Positions 8,744-16,519 of a stretch of DNA of 38,501 bases are shown piece after piece; position 1 is the first letter of the stretch; the number at the start of each line of letters is the position of its first letter. A model generated the notes under the pieces. It was not told the origin of the DNA. It did not search any database and saw only the letters and a program-made list of their open reading frames with translations. A program made the translations under genes and the position numbers. Source of the stretch: Deltaproteobacteria bacterium (GTDB taxonomy: Bacteria > Desulfobacterota > Syntrophia > Syntrophales > Smithellaceae); assembly GCA_021372815.1 (NCBI GenBank), contig JAJFTS010000225.1:1-38501 (forward strand), written 5' to 3'.

Positions 8744-9622
8744 TTATTTATTTTGCAGTTTGACCACTTTATACCCTTGTTTGCGCAGTAAATTGACCAA
8801 GCCGTCAGCGCCGACAAGATGCGCCGTTCCCACGATGATCATGGTGTTCCCCGAACCGTTCAGATAAGCCTTGATATCCGTCAGCCATTTGTTGTTCCTG
8901 TCCACAATCATGGTCTTATATAATTTCGGATAATTCCTCAGCTCTTTAATGTAAAGCTCTTCCATCCGGGATTCATTGCCGTTCCTCCAGGCGGCCAGAT
9001 ATTCGTCCAGCGCCGATTCAATCCGATTGAGTTCCTCTATGGATTCGATGATTTGATCGCTTCCCAGACCGGCATCCATTGAAAGAAGAAGTTTGATCTG
9101 CTGATCAACTGTTTCCAGACTTCCGGTGGCTTTTCCATCCTGCCGGGCTTTTTCCTGGAAATAATAATCGATCCCTTTCTGGGGATCGGCGCCGATCCTG
9201 TTCATTTCCAGAACGGTCAGCATCGTGACAAACAAGGCCGGCTTAAAAAGCTGGTATTGTTCCAAAGAATAATTCCGCTCTTTGCAGAATTTTTCCGCTT
9301 TGGCGTAAGCCGCCGGAGAAACATGATCTTTCAGCGTGGAACCGTCAATGTAAATCGCGCCGCTCAGAAAATCTCCCATGAAGGCCGGGTCTTCTTCTGC
9401 GTCGGGCTGGACCTCAAAGACGATTTTACGGGAATCCTTATAAGCTGTAAAAAATTCGGCAGGCAGAGGATAGTCGGATGCCCTCAGGATGTGGAAAGAA
9501 CCGGCCAGATAGACATTTCCCCTGGAAGAGCTGACCATCCAGACGGAGCTTTCCGCCCGGACATTTGAAGATATAAGTAAAAGAAACAATAACAGCGTCG
9601 TTTTCAGCAAATGGGGTTTCAT
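8744..9622 (-). CDS. TraB/GumN family protein (Tiki-like, secreted)
   Basis: A 292-residue protein with an N-terminal signal peptide (hydrophobic residues 8-18, then NVRAES as a likely cleavage region). It carries the two GxxH motifs of the TraB/GumN/Tiki superfamily, AGSFH near residue 41 and GTAHLVGADGL near 263, spaced by a helical region. Tiki members are metal-dependent proteases; the activity of bacterial members is mostly untested. AAAGGAGA precedes ATG. It is a single gene, convergent with the acyl-CoA dehydrogenases. Confidence 0.88.
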   Translation of the reverse strand: MKPHLLKTTLLLFLLLISSNVRAESSVWMVSSSRGNVYLAGSFHILRASDYPLPAEFFTAYKDSRKIVFEVQPDAEEDPAFMGDFLSGAIYIDGSTLKDHVSPAAYAKAEKFCKERNYSLEQYQLFKPALFVTMLTVLEMNRIGADPQKGIDYYFQEKARQDGKATGSLETVDQQIKLLLSMDAGLGSDQIIESIEELNRIESALDEYLAAWRNGNESRMEELYIKELRNYPKLYKTMIVDRNNKWLTDIKAYLNGSGNTMIIVGTAHLVGADGLVNLLRKQGYKVVKLQNK

Positions 9623-10184
9623 GAGATTCTCCTTTCGTCAAACTAATTAATATTACTACAGATTACCGATACGAGCAAGAATTTCGATAAAGCGAGAGCC
9701 ATTTTTTATATTTCTTCACAAATTATTTTTTCTCTTCAAGTCAATTGTTTATTCTTAAAAACAAATGAGTTACACCGCCGCCGGAACTCGATTGGTGTAA
9801 TTTCCCGGTTTCCGCTATTGACTTTTCTCCGTATTCCCTGTAAGAAATCCGTGACCTTTTAAGGGAGATAGTAGATGGTCCCGGTCACCACCAAACCTTA
9901 TTTAAATAGTTTTGTCTTATTCAGACGGCAGGGGGAGTCCCTGCATCATTTTTTATTAATCAAAGATAAAATCAAAAAATATTTTACCGCCTGCTTAAAC
10001 GATAGGCAAGGGTGTGCAAGCATTTTATTCCCCATCCTTTGCCGGATCATTCGACCGGCGAGATTCGTTGCGCTCCGTTTCCGGAGATTTGAGCCGAGGA
10101 CAATTTACAGTGATGACGGTGCTGTTGACGTAACAGCTGATATTAAATTTTGTGTTTCACCAATTCAAGAAGGAGGATTTTAAC
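9623..10184 (+). other. 562-base non-coding stretch with a candidate promoter
   Basis: No convincing gene is present. A candidate promoter for the downstream GAPDH is TTGACT (9818-9823), 17-base spacer, TAAGAA (9841-9846), which would give a leader of about 330 bases. Within it, AAGGGAG at 9861 precedes an ATG at 9875 that opens a 102-codon frame running to the GAPDH start; the arginine-rich product resembles nothing I know and I do not call it. A long leader before a metabolic enzyme could carry regulation, but I recognise no riboswitch. Confidence 0.4.
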
Positions 10185-11453
10185 ATGGCACAAGCTCAGG
10201 TATTTGAGAATAAAAAGCCGGTGCTCGGCATCAATAGTCTGGGAAGAATAGGAAAATTAACATTGTGGCATCATATTAACCGGAAATATTTTAAAGAAAT
10301 TATCATCAATCAGGGACGGGAAATAGGCACGGGGCTTGATTCTGTCGTCCAGGCGATAGAAAAAGACTCCACCTACGGTCTGATGCATAAATTTTTATAT
10401 GGAGTAAAAGCGGAAAGATTCATTGAGATTGTCGATGAAAAACAGGGGAAACTGCTGATTGACGGCATTCCCGTGACGGTTCTGCGTGAAGCCAGAAATC
10501 CCGCCGATATTCCGTGGCGGCAGTACGGCGCGGACATCGTTGTGGACTGCACGGGAAAATTCAAGGATCCGACGGTGGCGTCGGACAACAAAAGCGGCTC
10601 CATTCGCGGACATTTAAATGGCGGAGCGAAAGTAGTGATCAACTCGTCTCCTTTCAAAATCAAAAACAAGGCCCTCTCTCTGCCGGAGGATGCTGCGACC
10701 ATGATTTACGGGATCAATCACACGTCGTTTAATCCCAAAAAACATCTGATTGTTTCCGCCGCATCCTGTACGACCACGGGACTGGCTCATATGGTCAAGC
10801 CTCTGCTGGAAAATGAAGAAACAAGCAATATTCTGACAGCGTCCATGTCCACCGTTCATGCGGTGACCAATACCCAGAGCGTGCTGGATAGTGTTCCCAA
10901 GGCCGGCGAAAAAGATTTGAGGAAAAACCGGAGCATTCTGGACAGCATCATTCTGACGTCCACCAATGCCGCTAAAGCGCTGGCGGAAGTCATTCCCCAG
11001 GTCCAGAACATCGGCTTCATGGCTGATTCCATCAGAATACCGGCCAGCACCATGTCCCTGATTGTCCTGAACGCAACTTTCCAGGCGCGTCGGGGTGCGG
11101 CGACGACCATTAACACAAAAATGCTCAACGAATTATACAGCAAAGCGGCTGCCAATAATCCCGATAAACTGATGAGATTCACGATGGAACAAAACGTGTC
11201 TGCCGATCTTTTCGGCATTGACGCAGCCGTAATCATTGAAGGTCAGTTTAATCACACGCGGACAGCATTCATTAATCTGGATTGCTCACATATTCCGAAT
11301 CTGCCCGCGGATATTGCCAAGGCGTTTCCCGAAAAGGTTTTGAAAGTGCCCGTTGTTCATGCCAAAATATTCGGCTGGTATGATAATGAATACGGCAGCT
11401 ACACCAACAGGATGGGGGATCTGACGGTTTACATCCACAAGAATATTTTATAA
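10185..11453 (+). CDS. Divergent long-form glyceraldehyde-3-phosphate dehydrogenase
   Basis: A 422-residue GAPDH-superfamily enzyme, about 90 residues longer than the gap product at 1111. Active-site Cys195 (ASCTTTGL) and His225 (STVHAVTN) are kept, as is GWYDNEYGSYTNRM at the end. Differences are NSLGRIGKLTLW for the usual NGFGRIGR, Gln/Gly in place of the Asp that selects NAD+ (INQGREIG), an insertion around residues 120-160, and TTTGL for TTNCL. It resembles the long second GAPDH known from some gammaproteobacteria, which has been linked to gluconeogenesis; direction and cofactor here are inferred. ATG 10185 follows AAGGAGGATTTTAAC. Confidence 0.85.
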   Translation: MAQAQVFENKKPVLGINSLGRIGKLTLWHHINRKYFKEIIINQGREIGTGLDSVVQAIEKDSTYGLMHKFLYGVKAERFIEIVDEKQGKLLIDGIPVTVLREARNPADIPWRQYGADIVVDCTGKFKDPTVASDNKSGSIRGHLNGGAKVVINSSPFKIKNKALSLPEDAATMIYGINHTSFNPKKHLIVSAASCTTTGLAHMVKPLLENEETSNILTASMSTVHAVTNTQSVLDSVPKAGEKDLRKNRSILDSIILTSTNAAKALAEVIPQVQNIGFMADSIRIPASTMSLIVLNATFQARRGAATTINTKMLNELYSKAAANNPDKLMRFTMEQNVSADLFGIDAAVIIEGQFNHTRTAFINLDCSHIPNLPADIAKAFPEKVLKVPVVHAKIFGWYDNEYGSYTNRMGDLTVYIHKNIL

Positions 11454-11475
11454 GAAAATATTTGCGGTTGCTTTT

Positions 11476-11514
11476 AAAGCTCATTGGCCGTGGATGGCGG
11501 TCAATGAGCTTTTT
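11476..11514 (+). terminator. Rho-independent terminator after the long GAPDH gene
   Basis: AAAGCTCATTG (11476-11486) pairs with CAATGAGCTTT (11502-11512), followed by TTC. The T-rich right arm makes a typical plus-strand terminator. It also abuts the stop of the convergent 1405-residue gene. Confidence 0.75.
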
Positions 11515-14500
11515 CTATTCGGATTCGCTTTCATGCTTCCCCATATAAACAGTGCCGCTCCAGCCGTCGATGCTGATAAAATCCCCCGATTTTATAATGT
11601 GTTCTTCGATGGTTGCGTACCCATCAGTCTCGTAAACCTTGAGCTTGCTGAAACCAACGACGCCGACCTTGTTGATCTGCGGAATAGTTACCGCGGCATG
11701 CGAAGTACTTCCGCCTTTGGCTGTAAGCAGTCCTTCAACCAGCAAAAGAACCCCGACGTCATCAGGAACGGTATCGGGGCGTACCAGAATGAGAGGCGTT
11801 TGGGGCTCCTCGCTGCGAAAACGCTTGATATCCGTTTCCGAATAAACCGCTCTGCCGCACAACGCGCCGCCGTTCACCCCAATGCCTGTTCCGAGAACGG
11901 ATGATTGTAATATTTTCGTATCCTTGAATCGTCTCCATTTTTGCGTCGTGATCTGGTTCATGTCGCGGGTCTGCAGAATATACAGCTTGTCCCTTGTCTG
12001 TCCTTCAAAGGTAAATTCGATTTCCTGATGATTGAAACCCTTTTCGTAAATCAGTATTTCGGAAATTCTCAACAACTCTTTGTAAATTTCAGGGAATTTC
12101 GCTTCCAGCGAAATCGTTGAATCCCTGTATTCCGTAATTCTTTGTTTTTCCGAAATAGGATATGTTTCCACCAGACCGGAGACGATGTCATCTCCCTGCA
12201 CGCCGAAAATAAAATCTCCGTAAAGGGTTACATCGGAAGAAGAGCTTTTCGGCTCCCGGGTGAAAATAACCCCTGACCCTGAATTTTCATCGAGATTTCC
12301 GAAGACCATCTTCTGGACAATGACGGCAGTTCCCCATTTATCGGAAAGATGCATTTGATGGCGGTAAATTTCCGCCTGTTCCGAATACCAGGAATCGAAG
12401 ACCTGCAAAATGGCATGCCGCAGCTGATCCAGCGGTTTATCTTTGAACTCAATGCCGTGGTCTATTAGTCCTTTCTTATAGGAAAGAGCGATTTGTTTCA
12501 TCTGCCCCGGTGGAAACTGAATCTTTCTTTCCACGCCGTATTTTTGCTTGAATTCATTGATGATCGCGTCGAAATAATTCCGGTCCATTCCCTGGAACAT
12601 GCCCCATGTCTGCAAGAACCGGCGATAAGAATCCCATGACGCCCATTTGAATTTTTCCTGCTCACTGAGATTTTCCGCGATTGCTTCATTGATGCCCACG
12701 TTCAAAAAGGATTTCATCATCCCCGGAAGAGAAACCGTGGCGCCGCTTCGAACCGACAGAAGCAATGGATTGCGCCGGTCGCCGAATTTACGGCCGGTTA
12801 TTTTTTCCAGCCGTCTGATTTCCTTGTTGACCCGGACAGCGAGATCATTAAAAATATATTTATAACCGTAAACCGCGTCATATCCTCTGAAAACTTCCGT
12901 GGTGATGATAAATCCCGGAGGCACGTTGAAGCCGAAGGAGATCAATTCTTTGAGGAAATATCCCTTGTTGCCGAGAAGGATCTGGTTATCCAGTTTTTTA
13001 TCTTTTTTGTAAAACGAGGAAACCGTCAATTCCGGGTTATAGGCCATCACAACTTTTAAAATCTGTTGATTGTCCTTGAATTTTTCCGATTCGGCATTGA
13101 GGGTTTTGATGACCGCGTTGACAAAATTATCCAGTACCTGAATACCGAAAGCCGAAGATATCAAACTTCGGATAAAATTTTCCGAGTGCTGATAAATTAA
13201 TTTTTCATTTTTTTTATGTCCTGATTTTGTATCGGTTTCAGCGTCCCGATGATATATCTGCCTGATGATGACGGAAAGATTGGCGCCGTGAACCTCTATG
13301 TAATTGTTGCGAATAATATCCTGAATATCCTTGGATATGAAACGGAAGATATCCACGTATTGTTCCAGGGAAAACTGCTTTATGGACAGGGCGTTCGTGA
13401 CGTACTTGATTTTCGACGCCAGTCCTTCCGTGGCAATTCCCTCCATTTCCAGAGCACTGACGTAAAGCCAGAGATATGTGTGTATTTTTTTAATTGTTTG
13501 CTTGGTAATGAATTTCAGATTGAATGACTGACCCATTTCTTCAAAAAGCATCGTAGCCAGGCTTTCCAGCCTCAGGGACAGACCAACCGCCTCGAACTTC
13601 TTTTCATAGTAGGTGCCATACATGGAAGGAATTCCTGCCGCAATATGCCTTTTATAATAAATGTTTTCATAAGACGGCGTTTTCTTCGGAGAAACAATTC
13701 GTTCCTTCAAGACGGATAAAAATTTCAGAATAATCGTAATGCTGCGGTAATAATTTTTGGTGTTCAAAGCACGTTTCAGCGATGTTATATCAGCTTTGGG
13801 AAAAGCATTGACCGTTTCCAGATCTTTCAGCAAATCGATAAACAGCGGATAATATTTTTTGTAAAGCAACTGGTACATACGGATCATGATTTTGATCCGT
13901 TCCTGATCTCTTTCATTAACGCCCCTGACGTGATTCAGTTCCCGGCAGACCTTTTCCTTATCCCAGTTGAGAAAGTTCAGAGGGGTATTATTGATTTTTG
14001 TGAAAAAATATCGAAAAGCTTTATGCATTCCGTCGAAATATTCTCCGGAATTCAGAACCTGCGCGTAAACTTCATCGGGAATATGCTCACGCAGAAAATT
14101 CTTATTGCCGGAGCTCCAGTATTGAAAAATATCCTCGATAAATTTGACCAGCAGACTGTTGCTCTCCACGTGTGATTGTTTTCGTAAAAAGTAAATCAGC
14201 TTGTCATCACGGAAGGAAAGCTCATCAACTTTGGTTGATATTTCCCTTAACTCGCCTTCCGCTCCTATTTCATTGAAATAGACGGGGAAAATCCTGAGAA
14301 GCTGTTTTATCAGATTGTACGCCGGGGCGATGTCGCTGTTAAGCAGGGTGGAAATATCTTTCTGGATAAGATCTGTGTCCCGGACAAAAACTCCACCCAT
14401 TTTTAAATTGATGATCAGCGCGGAAATCAATTTTTTTGTCCATCTCGGTTTCATTCCGATAATCTCCAGCCAGGAGCGGATATTGATGATATGAGCCGGA

Positions 14501-15732
14501 TTGACTTTAACCTGCCACTCTTCGGTTGATCCGCTAATTTCAGGATGCTGGAAACCGTAAGCGATCAACTCGTCAATAAACGTGTCCACAAGGGGATGAT
14601 TGTCCTGTGCAAAAACCTCTTTAGCCGTCGTTGTTATGCAATCAAAAATCGCCGTGCTGAATTCATACTGGGATTTGTTTTTTTTCAGGAAACCGAATAT
14701 TTTGCGTACAAAGTCGGGAAGACTTTCCTTCCTGGCTTCCTGGAAAACCATTTTCAAAGAATGATTGATTTCCCTGAGCGCGCTGGCGTGGATGTCGGCA
14801 AGACTGGGAATATCCATTACATTAAGCAGAAACCGAAGTTTTACGAGATGCTGTCGTCCCTGGTACGTTTCTGACTTTTCCAGTTGATCGGCGGTCAGCA
14901 AATACCCGTTTACGATCTGGAAATAATCGGGCAGATCAAGATAGAGTTTTATTCCGTCGTTGTTTTCTTTCTGTTTGTCCGGACAAAGATTTTCCAGCTT
15001 TTCAATGAGTACTTGCAGATATCCGTGGCTCAACGGCTGGATGAATTGCCTGTAGGTGTTAATGGATTCCTCGGTTTCTCCATCTCCCGTGATCAGCCAT
15101 TCGGACGGATCCGGCTGGGCAAGCCAGAACTGATAGGTGATTTTGAAAGTTTTATACGCTAAACTTTCAAACAGAGGAATCCGGATGTTCAGGTCTCTTT
15201 GGGTAATACTGTTAATGATTCTTTTCATGTAAAAAGAGCATTTCTTAAAGATAACCGGATATTGATCGACAAAATCGGTCAGCGACTGGGCGAACTCGGT
15301 AAAAAGATTCAGATTTCTCGGAAGAAATTCGTTACTCTGTGTGAGTATCGTATCCATATAGTCGAACAAATAATGTATCGCACTGTCTTTCACGTCATCG
15401 CTGGATGAAGATTCGATAACATCAAGATAAATGCGCAGCATAATGGAAAGAGCGGAGAGACCGTCCTGATGATTATTGTAGATGTAGAAGTCTCCGATGG
15501 AAACCGATTTCAATTCTTTCAGCACATATTCCCAGTTTACAAAGGGATGGTTTAATTCCGTCAGAAGTTCGCGGGTCTTTTTTTGCAGACCGTAGTGGTT
15601 CTGGGCAACTTTAAGCAATGGAGAATACTGATCCGGAATTTCTATGGCCACGGCCGTCCTCTCCAGATTTACTTTCAGAGCGGATGAGCCCAGTTCCTCG
15701 CTTTTTTTATTTGGATTATTTTTGTTTGCCAT
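11515..15732 (-). CDS. PPDK/PEP-synthase-like protein: long N-terminal region, ATP-grasp and phosphohistidine domain, no PEP barrel
   Basis: A 1405-residue protein. Residues 1 to about 910 are helix-rich with no motif I recognise. From about 915 it follows the nucleotide-binding half of pyruvate phosphate dikinase/PEP synthase: LLGNKGYFLKEL...VPPGF, SVRSGATVSLPGMM (about 987), GSGVIFTREP, and the IEFTFEG...LYILQTRDM end of the ATP-grasp. The swivelling phosphohistidine domain follows, with GLLTAKGGSTSHAAV and His1345. The protein stops 60 residues later, so the C-terminal PEP/pyruvate-binding barrel is absent. By analogy with glucan water dikinase and rifampin phosphotransferase it could autophosphorylate on His1345 and pass phosphate to another acceptor, perhaps bound by the N-terminal region. 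Acceptor unknown. Start codon ATG has AAAGGT upstream. Confidence 0.85.
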   Translation of the reverse strand: MANKNNPNKKSEELGSSALKVNLERTAVAIEIPDQYSPLLKVAQNHYGLQKKTRELLTELNHPFVNWEYVLKELKSVSIGDFYIYNNHQDGLSALSIMLRIYLDVIESSSSDDVKDSAIHYLFDYMDTILTQSNEFLPRNLNLFTEFAQSLTDFVDQYPVIFKKCSFYMKRIINSITQRDLNIRIPLFESLAYKTFKITYQFWLAQPDPSEWLITGDGETEESINTYRQFIQPLSHGYLQVLIEKLENLCPDKQKENNDGIKLYLDLPDYFQIVNGYLLTADQLEKSETYQGRQHLVKLRFLLNVMDIPSLADIHASALREINHSLKMVFQEARKESLPDFVRKIFGFLKKNKSQYEFSTAIFDCITTTAKEVFAQDNHPLVDTFIDELIAYGFQHPEISGSTEEWQVKVNPAHIINIRSWLEIIGMKPRWTKKLISALIINLKMGGVFVRDTDLIQKDISTLLNSDIAPAYNLIKQLLRIFPVYFNEIGAEGELREISTKVDELSFRDDKLIYFLRKQSHVESNSLLVKFIEDIFQYWSSGNKNFLREHIPDEVYAQVLNSGEYFDGMHKAFRYFFTKINNTPLNFLNWDKEKVCRELNHVRGVNERDQERIKIMIRMYQLLYKKYYPLFIDLLKDLETVNAFPKADITSLKRALNTKNYYRSITIILKFLSVLKERIVSPKKTPSYENIYYKRHIAAGIPSMYGTYYEKKFEAVGLSLRLESLATMLFEEMGQSFNLKFITKQTIKKIHTYLWLYVSALEMEGIATEGLASKIKYVTNALSIKQFSLEQYVDIFRFISKDIQDIIRNNYIEVHGANLSVIIRQIYHRDAETDTKSGHKKNEKLIYQHSENFIRSLISSAFGIQVLDNFVNAVIKTLNAESEKFKDNQQILKVVMAYNPELTVSSFYKKDKKLDNQILLGNKGYFLKELISFGFNVPPGFIITTEVFRGYDAVYGYKYIFNDLAVRVNKEIRRLEKITGRKFGDRRNPLLLSVRSGATVSLPGMMKSFLNVGINEAIAENLSEQEKFKWASWDSYRRFLQTWGMFQGMDRNYFDAIINEFKQKYGVERKIQFPPGQMKQIALSYKKGLIDHGIEFKDKPLDQLRHAILQVFDSWYSEQAEIYRHQMHLSDKWGTAVIVQKMVFGNLDENSGSGVIFTREPKSSSSDVTLYGDFIFGVQGDDIVSGLVETYPISEKQRITEYRDSTISLEAKFPEIYKELLRISEILIYEKGFNHQEIEFTFEGQTRDKLYILQTRDMNQITTQKWRRFKDTKILQSSVLGTGIGVNGGALCGRAVYSETDIKRFRSEEPQTPLILVRPDTVPDDVGVLLLVEGLLTAKGGSTSHAAVTIPQINKVGVVGFSKLKVYETDGYATIEEHIIKSGDFISIDGWSGTVYMGKHESESE

Positions 15733-15856
15733 ATTGGAAGACCTTTAGGAAAAAGATTAATCAGAATATGCTTATTTTTTCAAGCCCGGACCATATCATG
15801 CTGAAATAATGGATGTTCTTTGCAAAAGTTTGTTTTGATTACGGCAGAAAGGCTTT

Positions 15857-15909
15857 AAATAACAATAAGCTCCGATAATGCCCGGTTTTAAACGGGGCTT
15901 TATCGGAGC
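15857..15909 (-). terminator. Rho-independent terminator of the desulforedoxin-H1 gene
   Basis: GCTCCGATAA (15869-15878) pairs with TTATCGGAGC (15900-15909), with an inner GCCC/GGGC pairing. On the minus strand the stem is followed by the T-rich TTATTGTTATTT. It lies between the stop at 15935 and the start of the large gene downstream. Confidence 0.75.
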
Positions 15910-15934
15910 AAAAGATTATGTTTCAGAAAAGTAT

Positions 15935-16255
15935 TTATTTCTTTTTTGCCGTTTTTTTTGCGGTCTTTTTTGCGGGTTTTTTTGATTTCTTTTTGGCAAC
16001 GGTTTTTTTTACAGATTTCTTTTTCGCAACCGGTTTTTTCTTTGGTGTCGCTTTTTTTACGGTTTTTACTGTTGTAATTTTTTTCGGCACCGCCGCCACG
16101 GTGTGAGCTTTCTTTGTTTTTGCCGGGCCCAGATTGACCATCGGTTCTTCGCAGCAAATAAGATCAATTGTAGCACAACCGCATTCCTCGTCTACAATCA
16201 CTTTTAGTCCGCATACTTCACAACTCAGAACATCTCCAGCTTTTGCTCTCGACAT
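15935..16255 (-). CDS. Desulforedoxin-like domain fused to a histone-H1-like lysine/alanine tail
   Basis: A 106-residue protein in two parts. Residues 10-40 match the desulforedoxin / desulfoferrodoxin N-terminal Fe(Cys)4 site: CEVCG (Cys12, Cys15), then CC (Cys34, Cys35) followed by EEPM; extra cysteines lie at 25 and 27. From about residue 46 the chain is almost only Lys, Ala, Thr, Val and Pro in repeats such as KKTAKK, like the C-terminal tails of histone H1 and bacterial H1-like nucleoid proteins. It is strongly basic and likely binds DNA or RNA. A redox- or metal-responsive nucleoid protein is an inference. GAGGAGGA precedes ATG; a terminator follows. Confidence 0.8.
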   Translation of the reverse strand: MSRAKAGDVLSCEVCGLKVIVDEECGCATIDLICCEEPMVNLGPAKTKKAHTVAAVPKKITTVKTVKKATPKKKPVAKKKSVKKTVAKKKSKKPAKKTAKKTAKKK

Positions 16256-16372
16256 TTTTCTCCTCCTCGTTGTGAGGGGCTCAACATCCTCCCTCCGATT
16301 TTTTTCTCATTCTAATCGAAAATTATTTTTTTTCAAGCATAAATTGTTAATTTTTTTAAAAACATAGACAAC

Positions 16373-16400
16373 TTGACATTCACTTGTGATTTGATATTAT
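16373..16400 (+). promoter_or_regulatory. Sigma-70-type promoter of alr
   Basis: TTGACA (16373-16378), 16-base spacer, TATTAT (16395-16400). Predicted start near 16407 gives a leader of about 110 bases. The region upstream is very AT-rich. Confidence 0.7.
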
Positions 16401-16519
16401 CCTCCAAAAAATGATTTTTGCTTCGGGTTAAATTTTCATTTAAAAAATCTCCAAAAATAAGCACGAATTTGCCGGTCAAAAAGTGCCGCAAGTTGTATGC
16501 TGAAATAATCGGGTAATTT

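Noticed and set aside
9875-10183. 102-codon frame with a fair ribosome site before the long GAPDH gene
   Set aside because: Arginine-rich, unlike any known protein, and it runs through the GAPDH leader; more likely non-coding, though the AAGGGAG keeps it from being dismissed completely.
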